Positions 34,302 through 42,606 are shown, counted from the stretch's first letter. The stretch: DNA of 50,463 nucleotides from Haloplanus sp. (GCF_028275055.1 NZ_JAQCNJ010000056.1:1-50463); one strand, 5' to 3'. Numbers and translations: made by a program. The notes: generated from the sequence alone by a model not told the origin.

Positions 34302-35543
34302 TCAGGCAGGCGCCGCGGCCCCGCCCGACTCCGCCATCTGCCAGACGGTGACCCCCCCCATCACACCGAGACCGACCGCGAGCACGAACAGCATGGCGTC
34401 GGTTCCCGCGGTGGCGACCAACTCCCCGGCCAGAACGGGCGCGACGAACGAGCCCAGCCACCCAGCCACGCTGGCGAGCGACACGGCCGTTCCGGCGGCG
34501 CTGGGCTCGACGAACTCCTGTGCTGACCGGTACATGAGACCGATCTGGAGTTGAACAAAGACCCCTGCGAGGACGAGCATCGTGACCAGAACCGCGACGG
34601 TCGTGCTCAAGAACATGGCGATTGCCAGTGCGGTTGCACCGGCGAACGAGGCAGCAAAGATCGGGCGTCGCCGCTGTGCGAAGACCGTATCAGAAAGCCA
34701 TCCACCCGCGGGTCGGGCGAGAACCCCGACCGCGGGAAACAACGCGACGAACGTGCCGCTTGCCGCCAACGAGACGTCGAACCGCCCGGCGATGTACGTC
34801 GGCATCCACGAGTTGAACACCATGTACAGTGAGTATCCGAGTATCGTGACGACGACGACCATCCACACGTCCCGGTTTCGCAACACCCGCCTGAGGCCAC
34901 CCAGCGAGATCGGATCGGTGGCCGTTTCGAACCGTGGGACGCGGCCGACCGCGGCGTAGAGCACGAGGGACAACAGTAACACCGCACCGCCAAAGACCGG
35001 AAACACACCCGGCCAGCCGATGACCTCGGCGAGGCGTGGCGCACCGAACTGTCCGATCGCGTATCCCGCGGGATATCCCGAGATGATCACCGACGTGGCC
35101 GTCGCCCGCCGGTCGGACGGGACCGTGCTCGCGGCGATATCGATGCTGACGACCCACAGAACGAACATCCCGACGCCTGCAAACAGCCGTGACGCGATCA
35201 GCAACGAGACATCGCCGCTGCTTGCGGCGATCCAATCGCCAACGCTGCCGACGAGGAGAACGGCCCCCGAAGCCGGAATAACGGCGCGGGTCTTGACCCG
35301 GTCGATGTAAACACCAACGGGGATGCCGATCACCGTCGCGGTGACCTGTGGCATCGAGACGAGTGCGGCGGCCGTGCTCTCCGCAATGTTCAGGTCGTTC
35401 ATCACCAGTGTGAGAATACTGGCGGGGGTGATCAGATACGCACCGACAAACAGGAGCAACAGCCATCCGGCCCCGATGGTCGCGACCCGCCACGCCGACC
35501 TCCCGGTGGGGTCACCGACGCCCGTCACTCCGGTGGCCCCCAC
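34302..35543 (-). CDS. MFS transporter, substrate unknown
   Basis: The 413-residue protein has about 12 membrane segments and a typical MFS loop (GVYIDRVKTRAVIP after helix 2; GWLSDTVFAQRRRP after helix 8). The sequence is closest in feel to the CynX/NarK-like or oxalate:formate-like groups, but there is no nitrate signature and no partner enzyme to suggest a substrate. The start is a GTG at 35543; another GTG (VTGVGDPTG) lies six codons on. It is flanked by gaps of about 150 bp on both sides, consistent with a single-gene transcription unit. Confidence 0.85.
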   Translation of the reverse strand: MGATGVTGVGDPTGRSAWRVATIGAGWLLLLFVGAYLITPASILTLVMNDLNIAESTAAALVSMPQVTATVIGIPVGVYIDRVKTRAVIPASGAVLLVGSVGDWIAASSGDVSLLIASRLFAGVGMFVLWVVSIDIAASTVPSDRRATATSVIISGYPAGYAIGQFGAPRLAEVIGWPGVFPVFGGAVLLLSLVLYAAVGRVPRFETATDPISLGGLRRVLRNRDVWMVVVVTILGYSLYMVFNSWMPTYIAGRFDVSLAASGTFVALFPAVGVLARPAGGWLSDTVFAQRRRPIFAASFAGATALAIAMFLSTTVAVLVTMLVLAGVFVQLQIGLMYRSAQEFVEPSAAGTAVSLASVAGWLGSFVAPVLAGELVATAGTDAMLFVLAVGLGVMGGVTVWQMAESGGAAAPA

Positions 35544-35697
35544 ATGGTTGCTTGTCTGGGGCCGAAAACAACCTCATACACCGCGGAGTCCCCTCCTGGG
35601 GATGCCGTGGTCGGACGCCGCGACCATACCACACCGACCGTGACTGTCGTGTTTGGCACGGCCGTTGCAACGGTCACCTGATCCTTCGGCCACTCGA

Positions 35698-36219
35698 TCA
35701 AAAGTGTTCGCGACTGCAGGTGCCACACAACGTTTCCTCTTTCTTATCCACCTCGCGCACGGTTGGGGAGAAACTCATCACGCACCGTTCGCGGTCGCAG
35801 TGTTCGAGGCCGAGGGTGTGGCCGATTTCGTGGACGACCTCCTTGCGGACGCGGTTGTCGAACACCTCGTTTCCGGACGTGGCGGTCATCCCGCCGTCGG
35901 AGGAGGTCTGGAGGCGGTATGTCGAGATGACGGAGCCGTTGCCGTTGAGATACGCGAGACCGAAGACGTAGTTTCGCCGCCGGTAGTAGAGATCCTCCGC
36001 GGTGATGCCGATGTTTTTCTCGCCCGTCCCGATCCTGCTCGTGAGTTCGATGAACTCCTCCGCCCGGTACTGGTTCCGGCTCCGGTCGAACGCGCCCTCG
36101 GGGAGGGTCTGTGCGTTGTGGACGGTTACGTCACAGTCGTACACGGACCGCAGACCGGCAGAGGCTTCGCGTTTCACCCGTGCCGGGACATCCCCGATGG
36201 GCACGATGTCGACAAGCAT
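35698..36219 (-). CDS. amzA: Archaemetzincin
   Basis: The 173-residue M54 zinc metallopeptidase. The signature is HEIGHTLGLEHCDRERCVM: HExxHxxGxxH for the catalytic zinc, then Cx4CxM and, after 16 residues, CGTC, which together bind a second structural zinc. The N-terminal MLVDIVPIGDVPARV is the usual family start. Physiological substrates are unknown. The ATG at 36219 has a TATA-like ATATTTATT 28 nt upstream, giving a leaderless mRNA. The frame continues upstream through the neighbouring gene without support. Divergent from UPF0146 with only 39 bp between start codons. Confidence 0.95.
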   Translation of the reverse strand: MLVDIVPIGDVPARVKREASAGLRSVYDCDVTVHNAQTLPEGAFDRSRNQYRAEEFIELTSRIGTGEKNIGITAEDLYYRRRNYVFGLAYLNGNGSVISTYRLQTSSDGGMTATSGNEVFDNRVRKEVVHEIGHTLGLEHCDRERCVMSFSPTVREVDKKEETLCGTCSREHF

Positions 36220-36241
36220 GGAAGAAACTAAGCGTGGCCCC

Positions 36242-36252
36242 ACAATAAATAT
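36242..36252 (-). promoter_or_regulatory. TATA-like box of amzA
   Basis: ATATTTATTG on the minus strand is centred 28 nt from the amzA ATG. It lies within the 39-bp divergent spacer, so the two promoters must overlap. Confidence 0.55.
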
Positions 36253-36258
36253 CCCGAC

Positions 36259-36672
36259 GTGACGGCCACGCGCGCCGAACTCGCCGACCGACTCGCCGGC
36301 TACGACAGCCTCGTCGAAGTTGGGATCGGTCGCCGCCCGGAGGTGGCGGCCGCCCTCGCCGACGCCGGTTCGGACGTGACCGCGACGGACGTGTTTGACG
36401 CACCCGTCCCGGCGGGCGTTCGGTTCGTTCGCGACGACGTGGTCGACAGGGCGGCGGAACTCGACGGCGACGCTCACCCCGGCGACCCCTACCGTGTCGA
36501 CGCCGTCTACGCGCTGAATCTCCCGGCCGAACTCCAGGCGCCGGTCCGGGACGTGGCCACCGCCGCCGCCGCCGCCTGCCTTTTTACCACACTCGGGTTC
36601 GAGGAACCCACAGTCCCCGTTGCCCGCGAGTCGGTCGGTCGCGAGACGTTGTATCTCGCCCGTCAGAGATAG
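36259..36672 (+). CDS. UPF0146 family protein
   Basis: The 137-residue Rossmann-like protein has GYDSLVEVGIGRRPEVAAALADAGSDVTATDV, which resembles a reduced SAM-binding motif I, then DAVYALNLPAELQAPVRDVA. This is the archaeal UPF0146 family, of unknown function, and methyltransferase-like only in fold. The start is GTG at 36259, immediately after the promoter spacer, and may be leaderless. Carbonic anhydrase follows after 56 bp on the same strand. Confidence 0.85.
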   Translation: MTATRAELADRLAGYDSLVEVGIGRRPEVAAALADAGSDVTATDVFDAPVPAGVRFVRDDVVDRAAELDGDAHPGDPYRVDAVYALNLPAELQAPVRDVATAAAAACLFTTLGFEEPTVPVARESVGRETLYLARQR

Positions 36673-36728
36673 CGGGTATCGTTGCCGAGGACTCAGCCCC
36701 GAAGTCGGTCGACCTCCTGTATCGACGC

Positions 36729-37349
36729 ATGTCGAATGATCGACACCACGGCGACGCCGACCGTGAACCGGGTCACCACCACGCCTACGTTGATGCCGGT
36801 GTCGACGCCCGCGAGGACTGGGCGCGGCGGCGGCGAGAGGGGATTCCGACCGACAAACAGTTGCTCGTCGTTGCCTGTATGGACGAGCGAATCCCGGTCG
36901 AGGAGGCCCTCGGCCTCGATTTGGGCGATGCACAGATCTACCGCAACGCCGGTGGGAAAGTGACCGACGACGTGATCCGGTCGGCGGCGCTGACGACCCA
37001 GTTTTTCGACACCACGGAGATCATCGTGGTCAACCACACCGACTGCGGGATGATGAGCGCCCCCGACGACGCTGTCGTCGAGGGACTCGAGGCGGCCACA
37101 GGAGGGAGCCTCGACGACGTTGCCCTCGACCCTTCCCTCCCCGAACTCTCCATCGGCGACGCCTCCGTTGCCGACTGGGTCCGGATGACCGACGACATAG
37201 ACGAGGCGTGTGCCGCACAGGTACGTTATCTCGACGAACACCCACTCGTCGATGCGACGGTCCACGGCTACATCTACGAGGTCGAGAGCGGCCACCTCCG
37301 CTACCCCGGCGGGCGCATCGCCGAGGACATCAGCACCCGAGTCGACTGA
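36729..37349 (+). CDS. Beta-class carbonic anhydrase
   Basis: The 206-residue enzyme interconverts CO2 and bicarbonate. The zinc site is Cys50-x-Asp52-x-Arg54 (ACMDERIP), His103 and Cys106 (NHTDCGMM), with RNAGG in between, all in beta-CA order. The N-terminal 20 residues are His-rich (HHGDADREPGHHH), unusual but possibly metal-binding. No signal peptide, so cytoplasmic. It is on the same strand as UPF0146 and may be co-transcribed. Confidence 0.93.
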   Translation: MSNDRHHGDADREPGHHHAYVDAGVDAREDWARRRREGIPTDKQLLVVACMDERIPVEEALGLDLGDAQIYRNAGGKVTDDVIRSAALTTQFFDTTEIIVVNHTDCGMMSAPDDAVVEGLEAATGGSLDDVALDPSLPELSIGDASVADWVRMTDDIDEACAAQVRYLDEHPLVDATVHGYIYEVESGHLRYPGGRIAEDISTRVD

Positions 37350-37697
37350 TCGCCCGTCGGCCCGGACTTTGAGAACACGGGTGTCCTCGGTCCGGGCATC
37401 GGAGTGTCGGGCCTCGACGTGACCCGGGCGTGCAACGAGAACCTGCCGGGCCCTACCCGGCAAAAACACACCAGCGAGACGGCGACGACCCACCACCGCA
37501 TCGAGACCCGCCCGAACACGGACGACCGCCACTCTCAGGCCGCCGGCTCCGGATGGGTGTTCGGCGCCGCCGAGGGGGATCCGCGGATGGTCGGGTGGTC
37601 CGACGGCCCGCGGCGAGCACCCGTCCCGACAGCCACACGCTCTACCTGATCGAGGGGTATAGAAAGGCCCTTGTCCCGACGTCACCCTCAGCGTGAT
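37350..37697. other. Spacer with a strong hairpin upstream of the HAD gene
   Basis: 348 bp without a gene I can support. A perfect hairpin TGCCGGG-CCCTA-CCCGGCA occupies 37444-37462 and is followed by AAAAAC. A TATA-like GGTATAGAAA (about 37655-37664) lies some 35 nt before the HAD gene and is its likely promoter. Confidence 0.4.
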
Positions 37698-38564
37698 ATG
37701 AACGCCGACGCGGTCGTGCTCGATATCGACGGGGTGCTCGTCGACGTCGCCGACTCCTACCGGCGGGCCATCATCGAAACCCTCGATCGGGTGTACGGCG
37801 AGACCGTCGACGACGACACGATCCAGCGATTCAAGAACGCCGGCGGTTTCAACAACGACTGGGAACTCACCGACGCGGCGGCCCTGTTCGTTCTCGCGGA
37901 CGACGCGGGGTACGATACCGACGTGACCGCCTTCACCGACGCCGTCGCCGCCGCCGGTGGCGGGTTGGACGCCGCGGAAGGTGTCGTCCGCGACGCACCG
38001 ATCGACGACGAGGCCGTTTTCGGCCGCTGGGAGCCCGACCACCTCCGGGCGGTGTTTCAGGCGCTCTATCTCGGCTCCGACCGTTACCGCAGGCTGGAGG
38101 GTGGCGATCCCCCCGTCGAGTCACGGGGGTATATCCGCGACGAACCCGTTCTCGTCGAGCGGTCGACCCTCGACGCCCTCACCGAGCGGTTCGCGATCGG
38201 CGTTCTGACCGGGCGACCGGCCGCCGAGGCCGATATCGCGCTTGACCGCGCCGGCCTGTCGGTGGCCGACGACCGACGGTTCACGATGGACGACTGGGCC
38301 GAGGGCAAGCCACACCCGCAGGCGCTGACGACGCTCGCGGATCGCTTCGATGCCGACGCCGTGGTGTTCGCGGGCGACACCCTCGATGACGTGCGGACGG
38401 CGACCAACGCCGCCGAGGCGGATCCCGACCGGACCTACCGCGGTGTCGGCGTTCTCACCGGCGGGCTGACCGGTCAGTCGGGTCGCCGGGCCTTCGACGA
38501 CGCCGGGGCCGCGGCCATCATCGAGACGGTGAACGACCTACCCGACCTTCTGGAGGGACCGTGA
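37698..38564 (+). CDS. HAD-superfamily phosphatase (TIGR01548-like)
   Basis: The 288-residue haloacid dehalogenase-type hydrolase has motif [15 protein letters not shown] at the N-terminus, a long helical cap (about 25-160, including [15 protein letters not shown]), motif [14 protein letters not shown], motif III Lys in WAEGKPHP and motif [16 protein letters not shown]. The [13 protein letters not shown] cap is the hallmark of the archaeal/cyanobacterial TIGR01548 group, historically linked to imidazoleglycerol-phosphate dehydratase-like HAD proteins; the substrate is unknown. The ATG at 37698 starts at the first strand. The stop overlaps the start of a 57-residue membrane protein (GTGA). Confidence 0.88.
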   Translation: MNADAVVLDIDGVLVDVADSYRRAIIETLDRVYGETVDDDTIQRFKNAGGFNNDWELTDAAALFVLADDAGYDTDVTAFTDAVAAAGGGLDAAEGVVRDAPIDDEAVFGRWEPDHLRAVFQALYLGSDRYRRLEGGDPPVESRGYIRDEPVLVERSTLDALTERFAIGVLTGRPAAEADIALDRAGLSVADDRRFTMDDWAEGKPHPQALTTLADRFDADAVVFAGDTLDDVRTATNAAEADPDRTYRGVGVLTGGLTGQSGRRAFDDAGAAAIIETVNDLPDLLEGP

Positions 38565-38734
38565 CCCCCGACCGCCGGCGGTTCGCCCTCACCGCCGCCG
38601 CCCTAGTTACGGTCGTGGTCGCCGTCGTTGTCGCGACGACACAACCCGATCTAGACACTCGGATGCGCGCGGCCGCCCCGGGTGTCGCCGTTGCCCTCCT
38701 CGTGGCGTATCTGGTCGCAGTTGGCGGAGAATAG
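38561..38734 (+). CDS. 57-residue membrane protein coupled to the HAD gene
   Basis: Starting with GTG overlapping the HAD stop (GTGA), this frame reads [21 protein letters not shown] and ends YLVAVGGE before TAG. It has two hydrophobic helices (residues about 9-25 and 39-54) linked by [14 protein letters not shown], with a positively charged N-terminus. The family is not recognised. The exact 4-nt overlap, in-frame stop and coherent membrane topology argue that it is real. Confidence 0.65.
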   Translation: MTPDRRRFALTAAALVTVVVAVVVATTQPDLDTRMRAAAPGVAVALLVAYLVAVGGE

Positions 38735-38855
38735 GGGGTCCGATGCTCAAGACCGGCCGTCGCCGTCGATAGCGACTCGCGGTTATGCCCGCCGGGTATC
38801 CATCGGCGTCTCCACCAATCCTAACCCTTACCTCAACGCCGACCACAGGCAAACC

Positions 38856-39524
38856 ATGCGAATCGCGCTACTCGGCGGGACCGGCGATGTCGGCGAAGGA
38901 CTGGCCCTCAGATGGGCCTACCACTCCGACCACGAGGTCGTGATCGGCTCCCGCGACCCGGAGAAGGCACGCACGAAAGCCGAGGAGTACGAGACCGAAC
39001 TGTCGAGTCGGGGTGTCGACCGCAAGATCAACGGCTTCGAAAACGAGATGGCGGCCGACCGAGCCCGGGTGGTCGTTCTCGCGGTGCCCGCCTACCACGC
39101 AACCGACACGGTCGCGGCGGTCGCCGACTCGCTGTCGGAAGGTGACGTTCTCGTCACGCCCGCAACAGGCATGAAACGGGACGAGAACGGCTTCCATTAC
39201 AACCGACCGGGTGCGGGCAGTGTCACCCGACTCGTTGCCGACGCCGCCCCGGACGGCGTGTCGGCCGTCGGCGCGTTCCACAACCTCGCGGCCGGTCGGC
39301 TCGCGAACTTGGACGCCGACCTCGGTATCGATACGCTTCTGGTCGCCGACGACGACGACGCCAAGGAGACGGTCCGTCTCCTTGCTGAGGATATCGACGG
39401 TCTCCGTCCGCTGGACGCCGGCGGCGTGGCCAACGCCCCGGAGATCGAGTCGTTGACGCCGCTCCTGATCAACGTCGCGATGAACAACGACGGCCTCCAC
39501 AACCTCGGCGTCCGGTTCGATTAA
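38856..39524 (+). CDS. npdG: F420H2:NADP oxidoreductase (NADPH-dependent F420 reductase)
   Basis: The 222-residue enzyme transfers hydride between F420H2 and NADP+, linking the F420 pool to NADPH. The N-terminal Rossmann motif is MRIALLGGTGDVGEGLALRWA, followed by VIGSRDPEKA (NADP 2'-phosphate contact). The F420-site segments include VVVLAVPAYHATDTV, ATGMKRDENGF and VGAFHNLAAGRLAN. The C-terminal AGGVANAPEIESLTPLLINVAMNN is typical. ATG start. The stop overlaps the convergent hisE stop (TTAA, 39521-39524). It complements mer and cofE in the window. Confidence 0.93.
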   Translation: MRIALLGGTGDVGEGLALRWAYHSDHEVVIGSRDPEKARTKAEEYETELSSRGVDRKINGFENEMAADRARVVVLAVPAYHATDTVAAVADSLSEGDVLVTPATGMKRDENGFHYNRPGAGSVTRLVADAAPDGVSAVGAFHNLAAGRLANLDADLGIDTLLVADDDDAKETVRLLAEDIDGLRPLDAGGVANAPEIESLTPLLINVAMNNDGLHNLGVRFD

Positions 39525-39823
39525 AACCGCCCTTCGAGTTCCTCGCGCAGGTCGTCGACGCTCAGCCCTCGCATCGCCAGCAACACGAGCAGATGATACA
39601 CCAGATCCGCGGACTCCGCGAGCAGTTCCTCGTCGTCGCCGTCTTTCGCCGCGAGAATGGCTTCGGTCGCCTCCTCGCCGATCTTTTCTAACGTCGCGTT
39701 GTCGCCTTTCTCGTGTGTGAACAACGAGGCGGTGTAGGAACCCTCCGGGAGTTCGTCGCGGCGGTTCTCGATGGTGGCAAAAAGCGTGTCGAGAACGGTT
39801 TTGGGGTCTGACTCGTCGGCCAT
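39521..39823 (-). CDS. hisE: Phosphoribosyl-ATP pyrophosphatase
   Basis: The 100-residue MazG-fold enzyme of histidine biosynthesis converts phosphoribosyl-ATP to phosphoribosyl-AMP. The motif KIGEEATEAILAAKDGD with the downstream LAESADLVYHLLVLLA supplies the Glu and Asp metal ligands. The ATG at 39823 gives the normal stand-alone length; HisI is not fused. It is the last gene of secG-pdxT-hisE, 37 nt after pdxT. The 3' end overlaps the npdG stop. Confidence 0.95.
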   Translation of the reverse strand: MADESDPKTVLDTLFATIENRRDELPEGSYTASLFTHEKGDNATLEKIGEEATEAILAAKDGDDEELLAESADLVYHLLVLLAMRGLSVDDLREELEGRF

Positions 39824-39860
39824 GGCCGACCGGACGCCCGGCGGAGTCAAGGGCTTGTCG

Positions 39861-40463
39861 TTACGCCTCGGCCTCGCTCCGAAGCGGGTCGAACAGCGCA
39901 AGGCGGTGGAGGCGGTCGTCGTTTGTGAGTTCGGGGTGAAACGCCGTGGCGACAACGGGACCGTCCTGCACCGCGACCGGTCGATCGTCCCACGTCGCGA
40001 GCACCTCGACATCCGGCCCCACCTCGTCGACGACGGGCGCCCGAATAAACACCGCGTGGAAGGGATCACCGAGACCGGTCACGTCGAGGCCAGCCTCGAA
40101 GCTGTCGACCTGCCGGCCGAAGGCGTTGCGGTCGACCGCGGCGTCGATCAGGTCAAGCGTCTCGACACGGTCGTCGCGAGCGTCGGCGGCGGCGACGATG
40201 AGGCCGGCACACGTCGCGAGAATCGGCTTCCCGGCGGCAGCGTGGGCGCGGATCTCCTCGTCGATCCCCTCCGTTTCGAGAAGGTGAGAGATGGTCGTCG
40301 ATTCGCCGCCGGGCAGAATGAGGGCGTCACAGTCCGGAACGACCCCGGCGTTGCGGATCCTGACGGTGTCGACGCGTTCGTCCGCCGCTCGCTGGGCGGC
40401 GGCGACGTGTTCGCTCACGTTCCCTTGAACGGCGATCACGCCGATGCGGCGATTGGCGGTCAC
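39861..40463 (-). CDS. pdxT: Pyridoxal 5'-phosphate synthase glutaminase subunit
   Basis: The 200-residue class I glutamine amidotransferase delivers ammonia to PdxS for vitamin B6 synthesis. Start [14 protein letters not shown], oxyanion/lid motif LPGGESTTI, nucleophile Cys in [10 protein letters not shown], and the His-Glu pair in [10 protein letters not shown] complete the triad. PdxS is not in the window. The start is GTG overlapping the secG stop by 4 nt (GTGA), an arrangement favouring coupled translation. hisE follows in the same operon. Confidence 0.95.
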   Translation of the reverse strand: MTANRRIGVIAVQGNVSEHVAAAQRAADERVDTVRIRNAGVVPDCDALILPGGESTTISHLLETEGIDEEIRAHAAAGKPILATCAGLIVAAADARDDRVETLDLIDAAVDRNAFGRQVDSFEAGLDVTGLGDPFHAVFIRAPVVDEVGPDVEVLATWDDRPVAVQDGPVVATAFHPELTNDDRLHRLALFDPLRSEAEA

Positions 40464-40621
40464 AGCGAGACGAGGTTCAGCACCTGCACGAGCACCCCAA
40501 ACAGCACGCCAAACGCGACGATCGTTTTGGGGTTGATTCTGATGGCGTTGCGGTCCTCGGCATCAAAGTAGCGGACCAATCCCGCACTCGACATCAGCCC
40601 GCCGCTTTGGCTTCCACTCAT
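40460..40621 (-). CDS. secG: Sec61-beta/SecG subunit of the protein translocase
   Basis: The 53-residue protein [20 protein letters not shown] continues with [21 protein letters not shown] and ends with one C-terminal membrane helix. This is the archaeal Sec61-beta pattern: a flexible Gly/Ser N-terminus, the GL(V/M)RYFD motif and a tail anchor, forming the SecYE-beta channel. A TATA-like CGTTTAGAC lies 28 nt upstream of the ATG. The stop TGA overlaps the pdxT GTG. Confidence 0.92.
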   Translation of the reverse strand: MSGSQSGGLMSSAGLVRYFDAEDRNAIRINPKTIVAFGVLFGVLVQVLNLVSL

Positions 40622-40644
40622 GTTTTAGCGTTGGCGCTTCGAGT

Positions 40645-40688
40645 GTCTAAACGTTTCGTTCCGGTCGCCGGTTGGCAAACGCTTATCA
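40645..40688. promoter_or_regulatory. Divergent promoters of secG and thioredoxin
   Basis: CGTTTAGAC (minus, 40645-40653) is centred 28 nt before the secG ATG. ACGCTTATCAG (plus, 40679-40688) is about 34 nt before the thioredoxin ATG. Both sit in the 96-bp divergent spacer. Confidence 0.5.
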
Positions 40689-40717
40689 GCGCCCGTCCGG
40701 AAGCCGACGACGGATCA

Positions 40718-40984
40718 ATGACCGTCCGACTGCTCGATTTCTACGCCGACTGGTGTGGTCCCTGTGACGCACAGGACCCCATTCTGAAGGAACTGGTGGC
40801 CGATTACGGTGATGTCGAACTCGAGAAAATCGACGTCGACGCCGACCAAGACACCGCCAACGACTACCAGGTCCAGTCGCTCCCGACGGTTGTCGTCGAG
40901 AACGACGAGGGCGTCGTCGACCGATTCGTCGGCGTCACCCAACGACCCGACATCGAAGAGGCGCTTGAACGCGCCGGCGCCTGA
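40718..40984 (+). CDS. Thioredoxin
   Basis: The 88-residue redox protein has the active site FYADWCGPCDAQDP near residue 10, cis-proline segment VQSLPTVVVEN and a C-terminal helix with QRPDIEEALERAGA. It is somewhat shorter than standard thioredoxins (about 105) because the first beta-alpha unit is missing. It should reduce protein disulfides in the cytoplasm. ATG start at 40718 with a very short predicted leader. Confidence 0.93.
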   Translation: MTVRLLDFYADWCGPCDAQDPILKELVADYGDVELEKIDVDADQDTANDYQVQSLPTVVVENDEGVVDRFVGVTQRPDIEEALERAGA

Positions 40985-41105
40985 GCCGTCGTTCCACACC
41001 GGATCGACGTACGAGCGTGTTCACCGACGGTCCCGAACCGTCCGCTTCTCTTCCGGATACACCAGAGAATCAGTTCGATCGCCCGAAAAGATACACGCGT
41101 ACCGA

Positions 41106-41119
41106 AATTATTTATCTTA
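41106..41119 (+). promoter_or_regulatory. TATA-like box of the 41138 gene pair
   Basis: AATTATTTATCTTA, preceded by CGAA, is centred about 26 nt before the ATG at 41138. It is one of the clearest promoters in the window and supports the reality of the two tiny genes that follow. Confidence 0.6.
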
Positions 41120-41137
41120 CCAGACGTATGTTGTGCT

Positions 41138-41281
41138 ATGAGCCGAAATGACACCACAACTCGTATCGCTTCTCACACGGAGTACGTTCGGTCACGGTTC
41201 CGGTGTCCCGGTTGTGGCGAAATCGCTCCCCGCGACGGTGACCGGTCCGACGGGCCGCTTTGCGTGCGCTGTCACAACTAA
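41138..41281 (+). CDS. 47-residue zinc-ribbon protein
   Basis: The reading frame MSRNDTTTRIASHTEYVRSR continues FRCPGCGEIAPRDGD and ends PLCVRCHN before TAA. Two CxxC knuckles separated by about 17 residues make a single zinc ribbon. The function is unknown; similar haloarchaeal micro-zinc-finger proteins are numerous and some act as regulators. A strong TATA-like box 26 nt upstream supports leaderless expression. The TAA is directly followed by the ATG of the next gene. Confidence 0.75.
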   Translation: MSRNDTTTRIASHTEYVRSRFRCPGCGEIAPRDGDRSDGPLCVRCHN

Positions 41282-41461
41282 ATGAAGACGACCGATCTGC
41301 CCTCGCCGGCCGAGGCACAGAACCCGGAACTGGAGTGTCTCTTCGATGACCCCGCGGATCCATCGGAACTGACGGTGTTCGCTCCTGGTACCGATTCTCT
41401 CGCAACCGAATGGCTTACGATCGACTGGGAAACCGCCCGGTCCCTCGACCGACTCCGGTAG
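41282..41461 (+). CDS. 59-residue DUF7511-like protein
   Basis: The frame MKTTDLPSPAEAQNPELECL continues with LTVFAPGTDSLATEWLTI and ends SLDRLR. The layout (short disordered start, then ECxxxxxDPxxxxELTVFxP, TEWLT, and a terminal SLDxxR) matches what I recall of the haloarchaeal DUF7511 family, of unknown function. It starts immediately after the zinc-ribbon stop (TAAATG) with no spacer, so the two are one operon, possibly with coupled translation and interacting products. Confidence 0.7.
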   Translation: MKTTDLPSPAEAQNPELECLFDDPADPSELTVFAPGTDSLATEWLTIDWETARSLDRLR

Positions 41462-41517
41462 TTCGACGCCTGCCGAATCCTCACCGTTATGCCGATCGAA
41501 CCCCAATCAGGGTTTAA

Positions 41518-42141
41518 ATGGGTATCCTCGAAAGCAAGTCCCGGGCACGCCTGTTCTACAAGTACCTCTCGAAGGTGTATGACCAGGTTAACCCTTTTAT
41601 CTGGAACGAGGAAATGCGCGCCGAGGCGTTGGAACTCCTTGATCTGGACCCGGACGACCGGGTACTCGATGTCGGTTGTGGCACCGGCTTCGGAACCGAG
41701 GGACTCCTCGAATACACCGACGACGTCTACGGTCTCGATCAGAGCATCCACCAGATGGAGAAGGCTTTCGAGAAGTTCGGCCGCACAGACACGGTGAACT
41801 TCCATCGTGGCGACGCCGAGCGGCTTCCCTTTGCCGACAACAGCTTCGACGCCATCTGGTCGTCCGGATCGATCGAATACTGGCCCAATCCCGTCGACGC
41901 ACTCGAGGAGTTCCGCCGTGTCGTCGAACCCGGCGGTCCGGTACTCGTCGTCGGCCCCAACTACCCGAACAGTTCGGTGTTCCAACGGCTTGCCGACGCG
42001 ATCATGCTTTTTTATGACGAGGTGGAGGCCGACCGCATGTTCGCCGATGCCGGCTTCGAGGACGTTCAACACGTAACAATGGGTCCATCGTACAACCCGG
42101 AAATCGCCATCACAACGCTCGCCCGCGCTCCGACGCGGTAG
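41518..42141 (+). CDS. SAM-dependent methyltransferase, MPBQ/quinone type
   Basis: The 207-residue class I methyltransferase starts MGILESKSRARLFYKYLSKVYDQVNPFIW. Motif I is VLDVGCGTGFGTEG, motif II GLDQS, with RGDAERLPFADNSFDAIWSSGSIEYWPNPVDALEEFRRVVEPGG following. The N-terminus and the SIEYWP segment resemble plant/cyanobacterial MPBQ/MSBQ methyltransferase (VTE3-like), which methylates prenylated quinols, so a menaquinone-type substrate is a reasonable inference. A TATA-like CGTTATGCC lies about 29 nt before the ATG. The last 32 nt overlap the convergent pilin-like gene. Confidence 0.85.
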   Translation: MGILESKSRARLFYKYLSKVYDQVNPFIWNEEMRAEALELLDLDPDDRVLDVGCGTGFGTEGLLEYTDDVYGLDQSIHQMEKAFEKFGRTDTVNFHRGDAERLPFADNSFDAIWSSGSIEYWPNPVDALEEFRRVVEPGGPVLVVGPNYPNSSVFQRLADAIMLFYDEVEADRMFADAGFEDVQHVTMGPSYNPEIAITTLARAPTR

Positions 42142-42565
42142 CCGATAGACGGACGAGGCGTCTTCCCTCGTACCGGAGGTCGACTGTCACGCGGTCGCCA
42201 GCCCGGACCGTCGGCCGGTTCGTCGACGCGACCCGGAGCGACGCCCGCTCGCCCGGTTCCCACACCGGGTCGGCGGCGGCGTTGAACGGGCCTGTCGGGC
42301 CTGGGCGAAATCCGGATGCCGAAAAGAACGGTATCGGGGGCTGGTGGCGGAGCGGCGTTCCATCGACACGAATCACCACGTTGAGGCGACGCACGTCGAG
42401 TGAGTCGCCGGCGCGGTTGGAGAGAACGATCCGTTCCCCGTCGACCGAGAGCGTGACGGCGGCGACCGATGGCGGGCCGGGGAGCGTACCGAGGGCGACG
42501 GCGACGGCGGCGGTACCGAGGGCGGCGGCGATCAGGAGCGAAACCGGTGCTGTGCGGTCGACCAT
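42110..42565 (-). CDS. Pilin-like secreted protein
   Basis: The 151-residue protein has an N-terminal hydrophobic helix (APVSLLIAAALGTAAVAVALG) followed by a beta-rich domain: VTLSVDGERIVLSNRAGDSLDVRRLNVVIRVDG, then EPGERASLRVA and RVTVDLRYEGRRLV. This is the layout of haloarchaeal type IV pilin/archaellin-like beta domains, but there is no class III cleavage site (KGxSP-like) before the helix, so membrane anchoring is more likely than fibre assembly. The start is ATG at 42565. Its 3' end overlaps the methyltransferase gene by 32 nt. Confidence 0.7.
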   Translation of the reverse strand: MVDRTAPVSLLIAAALGTAAVAVALGTLPGPPSVAAVTLSVDGERIVLSNRAGDSLDVRRLNVVIRVDGTPLRHQPPIPFFSASGFRPGPTGPFNAAADPVWEPGERASLRVASTNRPTVRAGDRVTVDLRYEGRRLVRLSATASERGRAL

Positions 42566-42606
42566 CGGTCACCGGTGGCCGCGTCACCACATATAAACGT
42601 CGGCGT

